This document shows positions 43,547-53,286 of a DNA stretch of 57,351 nucleotides, in pieces; the stretch's first letter is position 1, and each line of letters begins with the position of its first letter. This stretch comes from Pseudobdellovibrionaceae bacterium. Lineage in GTDB: Bacteria > Bdellovibrionota > Bdellovibrionia > Bdellovibrionales > Bdellovibrionaceae. The DNA lies in the NCBI GenBank assembly GCA_021731025.1, contig JAKFYD010000014.1, positions 1 through 57,351 on the forward strand, read 5' to 3'. A program made the translations under genes and the position numbers. The notes beneath the pieces are model-generated. The model made no database searches. It saw only the letters and a program-made list of their open reading frames with translations, and was not told where the DNA came from.

Positions 43547-44065
43547 CTAGTTTTTAAGATTGTAGATATCCGGATAATTTCGGCCCACTTCATCAATATC
43601 CATTCCGTAACCAACGACGTAGCGATCGTCGATGGTTTTCCCAATGTAATCAGCACGCAAAGGCAGTTCACGTCGAGCTGGTTTGTCGAGCAAGGTGACG
43701 ATTTTTAAGGATGCAGGATTTGCGGCGAGCAAGCGGTTCTTCAAAAAGCTCAATGTCCGTCCTGTGTCGATGATCTCTTCAAGGATCAACACGTCTTTTC
43801 CTGAAATATCTAAAGAGATATCTTTAATGATACTGATAGCTCCACCACGGCTGGAAGCACGCACAAAGACAAAATCAATTTGCTGGGTCAAATTCACCAA
43901 TCTCATCATATCGGCAGCGAAATGAACAGATCCTCGCAAAGGACAAATAAAAACAACTTCTTTACCGCGATAATCCATTTCAATTTGTTTCGCCAATTTG
44001 CGCACCAAAAATTGGATTTCTTCGGCAGTCAGGAAAGGCACCATGGTCTCTTTGTGTTTTGTCAT
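43547..44065 (-). CDS. hpt: Hypoxanthine phosphoribosyltransferase
   Basis: A purine-salvage enzyme making IMP or GMP from the base and PRPP. The 172-residue protein has the PRPP-binding loop 'ILEEIIDTGRTL' at about 93-105, the 'PLRGSVHFAADM' segment, and the C-terminal 'DRYVVGYGMDIDEVGRNYPDI' typical of the family. AAGGA lies upstream of the ATG. Salvage fits a predator feeding on prey nucleotides (inference). Confidence 0.95.
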   Translation of the reverse strand: MTKHKETMVPFLTAEEIQFLVRKLAKQIEMDYRGKEVVFICPLRGSVHFAADMMRLVNLTQQIDFVFVRASSRGGAISIIKDISLDISGKDVLILEEIIDTGRTLSFLKNRLLAANPASLKIVTLLDKPARRELPLRADYIGKTIDDRYVVGYGMDIDEVGRNYPDIYNLKN

Positions 44066-44080
44066 CGTCGGGTCCTTAGT

Positions 44081-44803
44081 TTAAAGATCGATTTGAGTAA
44101 TTCCTGCGGCTTGGGCCATTTTCAAATAGCGATTGGCTTCAGGATGATGGGGATCACGCATCAGCACAGTCTCCCACTGCTCCGTAGCCTCGGCAATCAT
44201 ATGCGAATTGTAGTAGATAACTCCCAATTTAAGTCGAGCTGGTAAAAAGGAAGGATATTCAAAAATTAAATTTCGCAAATCCCTAATGGCGCGCTCACCA
44301 AGACCTAATTTGATATAACATTCAGCGATCCGCAAAGTGATTTCAGCTTTTCGCGAAGATAATTTTTGCGCTTTCAAAAGTTGTTCTAAAGATTCTGAAT
44401 ATTTTTTGTATTGGAAGTAGAGGTCAGCAAGTTCTTCATGTTTCGAAGCGATCTTTTCATCAATATAAGGATCATTTCGGCCCGATTTCATGTCTAAAAG
44501 TTTTTGGGCTTCTTGAAAAACTTTTTTACCTTCTTCGTATTTGCCTAAATCGTTCAAAATAATTGAAAGTCCAACGCTGGCATCGGTGTAAGTTGGATCA
44601 ATCTCGAGAGCGCGCTTAAACGTTTTGATCGCGCGGCTGAACTGGCCTTGATCGTAATAGATTGTAGCTAGCATTTGATAAATTTCTGGATTTCGTTGTG
44701 GGGAAAGAAGCAGCTGATTCAAAAGGCTTTCGGCCATTTTATAATTGCCGTTGATAAAATGGGATCGGGCCTCGTTAAGAACTTCTTCTTTTCCGTAATC
44801 CAT
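44081..44803 (-). CDS. TPR-repeat protein
   Basis: The 240-residue cytoplasmic-looking protein consists of tetratricopeptide repeats ('AIKTFKRALEIDPTYTDASVGLSIILND', 'PEIYQMLATIYYDQGQFSRA'). Such repeats bind partner proteins. It shares one base with the bamD stop and is in the same transcript; the partner is unknown. Confidence 0.85.
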   Translation of the reverse strand: MDYGKEEVLNEARSHFINGNYKMAESLLNQLLLSPQRNPEIYQMLATIYYDQGQFSRAIKTFKRALEIDPTYTDASVGLSIILNDLGKYEEGKKVFQEAQKLLDMKSGRNDPYIDEKIASKHEELADLYFQYKKYSESLEQLLKAQKLSSRKAEITLRIAECYIKLGLGERAIRDLRNLIFEYPSFLPARLKLGVIYYNSHMIAEATEQWETVLMRDPHHPEANRYLKMAQAAGITQIDL

Positions 44804-45546
44804 CAGTTCATCACCTTTCTGGCTTCGGCAAAATCACTGCTTTCAGAATATTTGCTTTTTAAGATTTCAAAGTATTTTTGAGCTTTAGCGGTGTCGCTGA
44901 TTTTTTTTGAACAGATCACGATTCGGCCCAAGGCGCGGGACTCAAAGCCTTGATTTGGAAATTTCTTTAAGATGTTTTCATAGCGGGGAATAGCGCTTTC
45001 ACAGTGCTCTCGTTTAAAATAAAAGTCTGCAATGTAATCTTCTTTTTCAGCCAATTTTTTTGTAGCTTCATTTCTTTTTTCTGTAGCTTCGGCCAAATGG
45101 CTCGACGTGGGATAATTTTTTATCAATTCATTAAAATAGTTGATCGCCTCATGGGCTAAAGTGAGATCTCGATCAATAGTTTCTGGGAGTTGCTTAAAAT
45201 AGCTCATCCCTGTGCGGAAAATAACGTAATCAATTTGGGGATGCTTTGGATGCAGTTCGCGAAATGTGATGTAGCTCAGTTGGGCTTCTCCGTAAGACTC
45301 TTCTTTATATTGAACATCGGCAATTGCCAGCTCAGCTTTGGTGGCAACAGCGCTGTAAGGAAATTTATTTTTCACGTCGGTGTATTTGCGAACGGCATCT
45401 TCGTAACGTTCGTCTTTTTCATACTCTTGCGCGATAGCGAATAAACCTTCAGGAGTATCTGCTTTTTTTTCATCGGAAGAACAAGCTGTTAAGTTTTGGA
45501 GGACGAAAAGTAAAAGAAAGAACTTAATCAAGATCGAGTATTTCAT
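44803..45546 (-). CDS. bamD: BamD outer-membrane assembly lipoprotein
   Basis: The 247-residue lipoprotein has a lipobox LTAC (Cys22) and five TPR-like repeats in the BamD arrangement ('FPYSAVATKAELAIADVQYKEESYGEAQLSYITFRELHPKHP', 'FYFKREHCESAIPRYENILKKFP'). BamD binds BamA and helps insert beta-barrel proteins into the outer membrane. It comes first in a pair with the TPR gene downstream. Confidence 0.92.
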   Translation of the reverse strand: MKYSILIKFFLLLFVLQNLTACSSDEKKADTPEGLFAIAQEYEKDERYEDAVRKYTDVKNKFPYSAVATKAELAIADVQYKEESYGEAQLSYITFRELHPKHPQIDYVIFRTGMSYFKQLPETIDRDLTLAHEAINYFNELIKNYPTSSHLAEATEKRNEATKKLAEKEDYIADFYFKREHCESAIPRYENILKKFPNQGFESRALGRIVICSKKISDTAKAQKYFEILKSKYSESSDFAEARKVMN

Positions 45547-45589
45547 AGGGAAACTTTAGTTGTCGGCTGCGTAAAAAGTCAACAGGTTC

Positions 45590-46636
45590 TCACTTACGAA
45601 ATTCAGTTAAATGAGCATAAAGGGATTGAAAGGTGACTTTCATGACGCTGGCCACGGGAATGGAAATGATCATTCCTAAAACGCCCATTAATTGGGAGCC
45701 CACAATGACAGAAAGGACAACGGTCACGGGATGCAAATCGACGATTTTAGCGACGACCAAAGGTACGATGATGGCGATATCTATAATTTGAGCAGATATA
45801 TAGACTAAGCTCAAAAGCGCAAAATTCGTGGATCTGTCGGGGCTAGCCATCGCGATCAAAAATGCTGGTGCGGCTCCAATAAAAGGCCCAATGTAGGGAA
45901 TTAAGTTCAGCAATCCGGCAATGACTGAAAGAATCAGGGCATAGGGAAAATTAATGAGCACTAAGCCCACCCAAATGACGAATCCCACAATAAAAGTTTC
46001 TAACAGACGAGCGCGAACAAAGCCCCCCATCTGAGTAATAATTTGGTAATTTAAATTGAGAGCCAGTTCGAAAAAGCTATTCGGGACGAGGGAAAGAATG
46101 GTGCGCACCCATTTTCTTCCATCAATAAGCATAAAGAAGGTTAAAAAGGGAGCTAACAGCAGAATCGTTAGTGAATTCGAAATCACTTCGGGCAGATCAC
46201 GAAAGGTGTTTTGAGCTGCCGATTGCAAATACTGTTGAATGTGAGCAGCTATATGTTCTGCATAAGTAGAATCAGTCAGGCGGGAAACCCAGGATTTAAA
46301 ATCAACGAGGACTTTTTCAAACCCACTTAAATATCTGGGATATTCCGTCTTTAAGCTTTCGAATTGAGCGACCAGAAGAGGTAAAAAGAGTTGCACGGAA
46401 ATCCAGCAAATAAGGCAAAAAACAAAAAAGGGAACAACCGCAGACCATGTTCGCGACAAACCTCTTCGTTCCAAGAGATCGACCACAGGGTTAAGTAGAA
46501 AAAATCCAACAAAAGCCAACAGAAATGAGACTAATAGATTTTTAATAAAGAGAAGACTAAGAATGAAAAAAAACAGTAAACCCAGGAAAAATATAAGTTT
46601 TCGTCTATGGATTTTTTTGATCGTTGAGTTTTGCAT
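45590..46636 (-). CDS. AI-2E family transporter (PerM-like)
   Basis: The 348-residue inner-membrane protein has about eight membrane segments and the family's conserved C-terminal part ('LIPYIGPFIGAAPAFLIA', 'HPVTVVLSVIVGSQLMGVLGMIISIPVA'). Members include exporters of autoinducer-2 and sodium-proton exchangers, so the substrate is open. The gene overlaps the upstream cyclic-nucleotide-binding gene by 32 bases. Confidence 0.9.
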   Translation of the reverse strand: MQNSTIKKIHRRKLIFFLGLLFFFILSLLFIKNLLVSFLLAFVGFFLLNPVVDLLERRGLSRTWSAVVPFFVFCLICWISVQLFLPLLVAQFESLKTEYPRYLSGFEKVLVDFKSWVSRLTDSTYAEHIAAHIQQYLQSAAQNTFRDLPEVISNSLTILLLAPFLTFFMLIDGRKWVRTILSLVPNSFFELALNLNYQIITQMGGFVRARLLETFIVGFVIWVGLVLINFPYALILSVIAGLLNLIPYIGPFIGAAPAFLIAMASPDRSTNFALLSLVYISAQIIDIAIIVPLVVAKIVDLHPVTVVLSVIVGSQLMGVLGMIISIPVASVMKVTFQSLYAHLTEFRK

Positions 46637-47120
46637 CTCGCCTCATGGTGCTGATTAAGGTCGTGGTTTCATGCAGACGCATCCCAAGAACTTGAGCCAA
46701 ACGAAAAAGGATTTTAACACCTGCGGTAGGATTGCGATTTGTGATTTCCATCAGATCTGGTTTGAAAAATCCAATCATCACCGATTCTTCAGCGCTGGTG
46801 GTGTCGGCGGTGCGACGACCGCTTTCTTCGACCAGGGCGATCTCGCCGAAGAAGTCCCCTTCTTTCAACTTTGTAATGAATTTTCCATTCAGCGAAATAT
46901 CCACCGAGCCCGAGATAATGATATACATTCCCACGCCGGCTTCACCGTATCGAAAGACGACTTCACCCTTTTGGTAATTCCGTAAGTTCACGATATTTTG
47001 CACCATTTGTAATTCACGAGTATTGAGGTCAGTAAATAAAATATTGTTTTTAAGAGCATTCATGAGCGTTTTTTCTTTGCGATCGCCCTTAAAAATATTT
47101 TCCCAGAAATAATCGACCAT
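46605..47120 (-). CDS. Cyclic-nucleotide-binding-domain protein
   Basis: The 171-residue protein contains one cNMP-binding beta-roll (about 28-145) with the phosphate-binding cassette 'FFGEIALVEESGRRTADT', retaining the Glu and an Arg that bind the cyclic nucleotide. There is no DNA-binding domain, so it is a regulatory module rather than a CRP-type factor. Genes on both sides abut or overlap, so it may control the transporter downstream or the BatE-like protein upstream (inference). Confidence 0.88.
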   Translation of the reverse strand: MVDYFWENIFKGDRKEKTLMNALKNNILFTDLNTRELQMVQNIVNLRNYQKGEVVFRYGEAGVGMYIIISGSVDISLNGKFITKLKEGDFFGEIALVEESGRRTADTTSAEESVMIGFFKPDLMEITNRNPTAGVKILFRLAQVLGMRLHETTTLISTMRRDAKLNDQKNP

Positions 47121-47933
47121 TTAAAAGCTTCCTAACGTTGTCATCATCAACTCTGATTTTTTAATCCAACCTGTGGGTCCACCGGGATAAGTCACTTGCA
47201 CCCAATCGCCTTCAGTCTTACGCGCCACAACTTCTAAGCCTTGAGTCAGTTCAAACAAGCTGGCTTCACTTTCACTGGGGGCCGTGTGCATAGAGACTTT
47301 TTCCAAGATGATAGTTCCACGCTGGATACTGAGATCATAAAGTTTAAAGAGCGAAAGGATGAAAAGAGCAATAAAGAAAAAGCCGACAGTAAATCCAACA
47401 CCAGGAACGGGGGGCAGGGGGAGCTCTTGTTGCATAGCTTTTTTTCGTACGCCAAAGTAACGAATCAATAACCAACCTGAAATAAGAAAGCACAGTCCTC
47501 CTAAAAGAAGGTAAGAAGATAAACTGACTTCTTTCAGAAAATACTGGCGAAAAGTTTCGTAGGTTTCGATGCGATGGGGAAGTTCCTTCACTTCCAATTG
47601 GGACCAAACATAATCGTAAGCTTGCTCTGCCGGTCTAAAGTCAGGCTCTAATTCCAGGGCGCGACGCAAATAGCCCAGGGCTAAACCTTTTTTTCCCATA
47701 TCGAAAGTAACCAGACCTAGGTTCGTTAAAACCGAAATATTGTGAGGTTGTTGTTTTAAGGCTTCTTCAAAGTTCGAGTGTGCGGCCTTAAAATCCTTAT
47801 TCTGATAAAGTTTGACCCCTTGCTGAAAATTCTCTTCGAAATTCATGGATACGGCAGTGGTGGGGGACGATTGGCCCAAAGCGACGTTGGTCCACCCAAT
47901 AAGTAAAGAAAAAATCAAGACCATAAACTCCAC
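47121..47933 (-). CDS. BatE-like TPR/SH3 membrane protein
   Basis: The 270-residue protein has a signal peptide, TPR repeats (about 33-105), two membrane segments (about 137-158 and 180-198) and a bacterial SH3-like domain at the C-terminus ('GTIILEKVSMHTAPSESEASLFELTQGLEVVARKTEGDWVQV'). This is the layout of BatE in the Bacteroides aerotolerance operon, though the other bat genes are not next to it. It abuts the cNMP-binding gene. Confidence 0.78.
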   Translation of the reverse strand: MEFMVLIFSLLIGWTNVALGQSSPTTAVSMNFEENFQQGVKLYQNKDFKAAHSNFEEALKQQPHNISVLTNLGLVTFDMGKKGLALGYLRRALELEPDFRPAEQAYDYVWSQLEVKELPHRIETYETFRQYFLKEVSLSSYLLLGGLCFLISGWLLIRYFGVRKKAMQQELPLPPVPGVGFTVGFFFIALFILSLFKLYDLSIQRGTIILEKVSMHTAPSESEASLFELTQGLEVVARKTEGDWVQVTYPGGPTGWIKKSELMMTTLGSF

Positions 47934-48017
47934 GATATCTGTCCATGTCGTGTCTTGTCTTGCTCTTATGCGGAGAGTAAACTGAATGAAATTTTTCTTT
48001 TAAGGAAGGTCAGGTTC

Positions 48018-49397
48018 ATGGCGCATCTGTTGGGTCAGCTTATCAATGAAAATCCGCAAATCAAAACACTCATCGACAACTTGGTGACTGAAGTTGGAAA
48101 AGTGAATCAGCAAATCAAGGGAATTCAAGGTCAGAGCCCCGAACACAAAGAGCGCTCTCAAAAAATGATGGATCAAATTGCGGTCCTTCGGGGGCGACCT
48201 TTGCACTATCCTTACATTGGTTCAGGAGCAGGTCGTGGACCTTTCGTTGAACTTGAAGACGGCAGCATTAAATTGGATTTAATAAATGGGATTGGTATTC
48301 ATCTGTTTGGTCATAGTCATCCCAAAGTGATTGCCGCTGCTTTAAGGGGTGCACTTTCTGATGTAATCATGCAAGGAAATCTCGAGCCGAATCGAGAGTA
48401 CATTGAATTTTCGGAAAAATTAGCTCGCTGGGCCGGAGAGAAAAGTCGTCTTAAGCATGTTTGGTTCTCGACTTGTGGGACCATGGCCAATGAAACAGCC
48501 CTTAAAATTGCCCGGCAAAAAAATTCACCAGCGCGTTTCGTAATCGGTTTTAAAAATGCTTTTGCGGGACGTTCGACAATGATGGCTGAAGTCACTGACA
48601 ACCCTGCTTACCGCGTCGGTCTTCCCGAATACAATGAAGTTTTGCGAATTAGCTTTTACGACAAAAGAAATCCGCGAAGTGCAGAAAATACTTTGAATGA
48701 ACTTAAAGAACATGTTGCTAAACATGAAAATAATATTTGCTGTTTTGTTTTCGAACCCATGTTGGGTGAGGGAGGCTATCAGCCGGCGCCTCGTGAATTT
48801 TTTGTTCCCCTGCTTGAGTTTTGTAAATCAAAAAAAATCGCTCTATGGGCTGATGAAGTGCAAACCTTTACTCGTACCGGGGAGCTCTTTGCTTTTGAAA
48901 CCTTGGATCTTGGTCAGTATTTGGATTTGGTGACCATTGCTAAAACAGCTCAGGTTGGAGCTACTTTTTACACTGAAGAATATAATCCTAAGCCAGGCTT
49001 GATTGCGGGAACTTTTTCCGGAACAACAGTGGCTATGCGCGCTGGTATGGAAATGCTCGATATTTTAAAAAATGAAAATTATTTGGGTCCTCAAGGGCGA
49101 ATCCAAAAAATTCACCGAAGATTTGTTGATGGCTTAAACCGCTTGAACGAAACCAGCTGTAAAGGAAAAGTTCAGGATGCTGGTGGGATGGGTCTTATGA
49201 TTGCCTTTACTCCTTTTGAAGGAAAGAAAGAACAGGTTGATGCCTTTTTGAAAAAACTTTTCGTCAACGGTGTGATTGCCTTCCCTTGTGGAAAAGATCC
49301 TTTGCGGGCGCGATTTTTAGTTCCAGCCATTATACAAGATCAAGATATTGATTTGGCTTTAGAGATTATTGAAAAAACCATTATTGAAGGTGTGTGA
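48018..49397 (+). CDS. Class III PLP-dependent aminotransferase (AstC-like)
   Basis: The 459-residue protein starts at ATG 48018 with AAGGAAGG 8 bases upstream; the frame opens at 47955. Fold-type I residues are seen: Asp279 in 'WADEVQTF' and the PLP Lys309 in 'TIAKTA'. It is longer than E. coli AstC by about 50 residues through an N-terminal extension. The astA and astD neighbours suggest it converts N2-succinylornithine to N-succinylglutamate semialdehyde; other omega-amino acids cannot be excluded. Confidence 0.85.
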   Translation: MAHLLGQLINENPQIKTLIDNLVTEVGKVNQQIKGIQGQSPEHKERSQKMMDQIAVLRGRPLHYPYIGSGAGRGPFVELEDGSIKLDLINGIGIHLFGHSHPKVIAAALRGALSDVIMQGNLEPNREYIEFSEKLARWAGEKSRLKHVWFSTCGTMANETALKIARQKNSPARFVIGFKNAFAGRSTMMAEVTDNPAYRVGLPEYNEVLRISFYDKRNPRSAENTLNELKEHVAKHENNICCFVFEPMLGEGGYQPAPREFFVPLLEFCKSKKIALWADEVQTFTRTGELFAFETLDLGQYLDLVTIAKTAQVGATFYTEEYNPKPGLIAGTFSGTTVAMRAGMEMLDILKNENYLGPQGRIQKIHRRFVDGLNRLNETSCKGKVQDAGGMGLMIAFTPFEGKKEQVDAFLKKLFVNGVIAFPCGKDPLRARFLVPAIIQDQDIDLALEIIEKTIIEGV

Positions 49398-50741
49398 TTG
49401 GATTTTATTCAGGCCTGCAGAGAGTTTATTTCTATTGATAGCACTCCGGCGGTGGGCAGTAAGCTTATTGCTGAAAAAGCAGCGCAATTTTGTCGCGATC
49501 GTGGCTTACAGGTCGAAGTGCAAAATGAATTTCGCGGTGATACTGAAGAGATTAATGTCATTGCTCGCGCTGTCAAAGATCGTCCCAGCAACGAGTTTTT
49601 ATTGCAGACTCATTTAGACACTGTTGACCCAGGCCCCTACCAAATGTGGACAAAAACAGGTCAGAACCCTTTTGATGCCGCTATCCTCGATGGAAAAATT
49701 TATGGTTTGGGTGCAGCCGACGTCAAATTGGATTTTTTGTGCAAGTTAGAAGCTCTAGCCAAGTACAAAGATAAAACTTCTTGGAAATTACCACCTGTTT
49801 TGGTGGGAACCTACGGCGAAGAGTCTGGAATGACCGGAGCTTTGAAACTGATTCGCAAAAATAAAATTTCAGCAAAGATGGCTCTGATTGGTGAGCCCAC
49901 CAATCTTCGTTTGATGAATGCGGCAAAAGGTTTTGCGACCGTAGAAATACGCATTCCCCTTTCTGAAGAAGAAATTCGTTATCGCCAGGACCACAATCTT
50001 CGGGAAAGCACCTCAACCCAAAGCCGAATCTTTAATGGAAAGTCAGCTCACTCTTCGATGCCACACTTGGGTGAAAGCGCGATCATTAAAATGCTCGATT
50101 ACTTAGCCATGCTTCCTGAGAGTGTTATTTTGATGGAAATTGATGGGGGCACAAACTACAACACGGTACCCAGTCACGCGATGATTGAATTGGATTTAAC
50201 ACCGATTCGCACTTCTGTGGTTCCTAAAATCACTCACGTTTATCAAGCAATTCAAAAGTTAGAAAAAGAATTTTTTGATCATGCAGATCGGGAATTTACT
50301 CCGCCGACGCCGACCCTGAATATTGGGATGATTCGTACTCATGATGATCATATTTTGATGGGGGGCTGTTGTCGTATACCTCCGATAATTACTCATGACA
50401 TTTACGAAGGATGGATGGCGTTTCTGAAAACAGAATGTGAAAAAATAAATGGCTCGTTTCGAGTGACGGATTACAAGAAACCCCATCGCACGGATATGAA
50501 TTCAAATTTAGTTCGCGCCTGTCGGGACGAACTGAAAAATATGAATTTGGACGAGAGCTGCCTAGCGCAGTCGTCGACAAATGAGGCCAGTTTATTTTCC
50601 CGAATCGGTATCGACTGCGTGTGTTTCGGCCCCGGTCAGCGCGAAGGAAATATTCATACTCCTAATGAGCATGTTGCTATTGATGATTTGCACCAGGCGA
50701 CCCGATTCTACGAAAAAATGATCGAAAGGTTTTGTCTATGA
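49398..50741 (+). CDS. M20-family metallohydrolase (desuccinylase/deacetylase candidate)
   Basis: The 447-residue protein starts with a TTG directly after the aminotransferase stop. Metal ligands of the M20 (ArgE/DapE) family are visible: His72-x-Asp74 in 'THLDTV', Asp108 in 'GAADVK', Glu141-Glu142 in 'GEESG', Glu166 in 'IGEPTN' and a late His in 'NEHVAI'. In this operon it is a plausible stand-in for AstE, removing succinate from N-succinylglutamate (inference). Confidence 0.85.
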   Translation: MDFIQACREFISIDSTPAVGSKLIAEKAAQFCRDRGLQVEVQNEFRGDTEEINVIARAVKDRPSNEFLLQTHLDTVDPGPYQMWTKTGQNPFDAAILDGKIYGLGAADVKLDFLCKLEALAKYKDKTSWKLPPVLVGTYGEESGMTGALKLIRKNKISAKMALIGEPTNLRLMNAAKGFATVEIRIPLSEEEIRYRQDHNLRESTSTQSRIFNGKSAHSSMPHLGESAIIKMLDYLAMLPESVILMEIDGGTNYNTVPSHAMIELDLTPIRTSVVPKITHVYQAIQKLEKEFFDHADREFTPPTPTLNIGMIRTHDDHILMGGCCRIPPIITHDIYEGWMAFLKTECEKINGSFRVTDYKKPHRTDMNSNLVRACRDELKNMNLDESCLAQSSTNEASLFSRIGIDCVCFGPGQREGNIHTPNEHVAIDDLHQATRFYEKMIERFCL

Positions 50742-51775
50742 GTTTTGTCATTCGCGCTGTTCATGCCGACGATCTTTCACAGCTGGTGGACTTGGCCAAA
50801 CAATTCACTTTGCTCAATTTGCCTGGCGAGAAAAAAATTATCGCAGAAAAAATTTCTAAGAGTAAACTTTCTTTTGCCGGAAAATTACCAAAGGAAAAAG
50901 CAGAATACCTTTTTGTCCTTGAAGATACCGAAGAAAAAATCATTGTTGGGAGTTCATTGATCATCGCAAAGCATGGATCGGAAGAAACTCCCCATTCTTT
51001 TTTCAGAGTTTTAAAGAAGGATCACTTTAGTCAGGATTTGGGAATTGGATTTATCCATCAGGTTTTACGTTTTCAATTGGATATCGATGGTCCAACCGAA
51101 ATTGGTGGATTGTTAGTTGATAAAAACTACCGCCGACGTCCCGAGAAACTGGGTAAACAAATCAGCCTGGCGCGATTTATTTACATCGCTCTTCACCTGG
51201 ATAATTTTCAGGATCGCATTTTATGTGAGTTGACCCCGCCCTTGACCGAAGAGGGGCGAAGTGAATTTTGGGAAGCACTGGGCCGTCGTTTTACCGGATT
51301 ACCCTACCAAGAGGCCGATTTGCTCAGTCAGTCGCACAAAGAATTTATTGAAAGCTTGTTTCCTCAGGAAGATATTTATCTGTGTTTATTGGATGCGAAG
51401 GCACGATTAGTTCTTGGCCGTGTGGGAGAGGCGACGAAACCTGCTCAACATTTATTAGAGAGCATTGGCTTCGAATATTTGGATGAGGTTGACCCTTTTG
51501 ATGGTGGACCACATTATGGTGTTAATACCAAAGATGTTCTACCGCTGAAAATGGGGCGTCGTTTGAAACTGACCGACTTCAAAGAAACTTCTTTTAAGGG
51601 AAGACATTTGATGGGGACAACGAACAAAGAATTTCGGGCAACGGTATCTCCGGCAGATATTCGGGGTGATCAAATTGGATTGCCCGCTCGGGTTATTGAA
51701 CTTTTAAAAATAAAAATGGGTGATGAAATTTTTGTTGCCCCATTTGAATATGATAAGCAGAAGGAACAAACATGA
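50738..51775 (+). CDS. astA: Arginine/ornithine N-succinyltransferase
   Basis: The 345-residue protein fits the AstA family in length and in conserved blocks ('RAVHADDLSQLVDLA', 'LGIGFIHQVL', 'GGLLVDKNYRRRPEKLGKQISLARF', 'FDGGPHYG'). It joins succinyl-CoA to the alpha-amino group of arginine or ornithine. The ATG overlaps the previous stop (ATGA). Which amino acid it prefers is not visible; absence of astB points to ornithine. Confidence 0.93.
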   Translation: MSFVIRAVHADDLSQLVDLAKQFTLLNLPGEKKIIAEKISKSKLSFAGKLPKEKAEYLFVLEDTEEKIIVGSSLIIAKHGSEETPHSFFRVLKKDHFSQDLGIGFIHQVLRFQLDIDGPTEIGGLLVDKNYRRRPEKLGKQISLARFIYIALHLDNFQDRILCELTPPLTEEGRSEFWEALGRRFTGLPYQEADLLSQSHKEFIESLFPQEDIYLCLLDAKARLVLGRVGEATKPAQHLLESIGFEYLDEVDPFDGGPHYGVNTKDVLPLKMGRRLKLTDFKETSFKGRHLMGTTNKEFRATVSPADIRGDQIGLPARVIELLKIKMGDEIFVAPFEYDKQKEQT

Positions 51776-53286
51776 GCCAAATCTTTGAGATGAAATACAA
51801 AGGTGATTACATCAATTCGCGTTTCATTCCCGCTGAAAAGGGACATGGAGAAATTAAAGATGTGAGTCCAGGTGATCTGAATGATCACATTATGTCTGTC
51901 CCGTATAAACATGAACATATGGACGAGGCTTGCAAAGCCGCTCGTAAAGCTTTTCCCGCGTGGGCCGCTCTTCCTGAAGAGAAAAGACGGGAAGCTTTAA
52001 ATCGACTTAAAGAAATTTTTGTAACTCACGAAGCACAGATGGCCCAAGCAATTTCTCGAGACACGGGAAAACCACTGTGGGATGCGACAACAGAAGCTAA
52101 AGCCTTAGCTAGCAAAATCGATATCACTCTCAATTTTTCTTCAAAATTAATTGCTGAAGAAAGAGTAACCAATGCCTTACCCAATGTTGATGGTGTCATT
52201 CGCCACAAAGCTCGAGGGGTTATGGCTGTTGTGGGTCCTTTCAATTTTCCGGCTCATCTTCCGAACGGTCATATTATTCCGGCACTGATGGTGGGAAATA
52301 CAGTCGTCTTTAAACCTTCCGAGCAAACCGCAGCCGTTGGTCAACTGTACGCAGAGATGATTGATAAAGCTCAATTTCCTGCTGGAGTTTTCAATATGGT
52401 CCAAGGGGACGGCGAAGCTGGTCGACGTCTTACAACCAGCGACGAAGTCGATGGGATTTTATTCACGGGCTCTTACGAAGTTGGTTTGAAAATTAAACAA
52501 GAAACTTTATCTCACTACTGGAAAATTTTAGCTCTCGAAATGGGAGGTAAAAATGCAACGGTGGTTTGTGACGATGCGGATATGGATAAAGCCATTTATG
52601 AAACCCTGATTGGCGCCTACATGTCTTCGGGTCAACGTTGCTCGGGCACCAGCCGAATTATTCTTGGTGAAAAAATTGCTGAAGAATTTACAGAACGATT
52701 CTATCAAGCTGCAAAAAAATTATCGATTGGTCACTGGTCAGAGAATCCTTTTATGGGACCACTGATCAACAGCGCCGCTGTAGAAAAGTACATTCGCTTC
52801 CAAGAGATCGCTAATCGTGAAAACTGCGAAAGCTTAATGCGTGGAAAATCCATGGACCTAAAACAGAAAGGGTACTATGTGACTCCGAGTATACATTTGG
52901 TGAAAAAATTTGATCCCAATTCTGTTTACCAAAAAAGTGAAATCTTTGGTCCAAATGTGGCTATTTATAAAAGTTCTGATTTTGATGAATCCATGAAAAT
53001 CGTTAATTCTACGGGCTACGGTTTAGTGATGGCTTTATTCACCAAAGATGAGAGCCTTTACAAAAAAGCCTTGCTTGAGGCCCGCGTGGGGCTTCTGAAT
53101 TGGAATCGCACCACCAACGGCGCAAGCTCGCGCTTACCTTTTGGAGGCATGGGTAAATCAGGCAACGATCGACCTTCAGCGCACTATGCGGTTCAATACT
53201 GCTCGATACCCATTGCAAGTTTAGAAGATCACACGCCCTTTGATGCAACCAAAATTTTACCTGGAATGAACTATGGAAAAAGTTAA
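51772..53286 (+). CDS. astD: Succinylglutamate semialdehyde dehydrogenase
   Basis: The 504-residue NAD(P)-dependent aldehyde dehydrogenase has Asn158 in 'PFNFPAHLPNGHI', Glu256 in 'LEMGGKNA' and catalytic Cys290 in 'SGQRCSGTSR', which fits AstD. It oxidises the semialdehyde made by the aminotransferase to N-succinylglutamate. Its ATG overlaps the astA stop and its own stop overlaps the mltG start (TAATG). Confidence 0.93.
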   Translation: MSQIFEMKYKGDYINSRFIPAEKGHGEIKDVSPGDLNDHIMSVPYKHEHMDEACKAARKAFPAWAALPEEKRREALNRLKEIFVTHEAQMAQAISRDTGKPLWDATTEAKALASKIDITLNFSSKLIAEERVTNALPNVDGVIRHKARGVMAVVGPFNFPAHLPNGHIIPALMVGNTVVFKPSEQTAAVGQLYAEMIDKAQFPAGVFNMVQGDGEAGRRLTTSDEVDGILFTGSYEVGLKIKQETLSHYWKILALEMGGKNATVVCDDADMDKAIYETLIGAYMSSGQRCSGTSRIILGEKIAEEFTERFYQAAKKLSIGHWSENPFMGPLINSAAVEKYIRFQEIANRENCESLMRGKSMDLKQKGYYVTPSIHLVKKFDPNSVYQKSEIFGPNVAIYKSSDFDESMKIVNSTGYGLVMALFTKDESLYKKALLEARVGLLNWNRTTNGASSRLPFGGMGKSGNDRPSAHYAVQYCSIPIASLEDHTPFDATKILPGMNYGKS

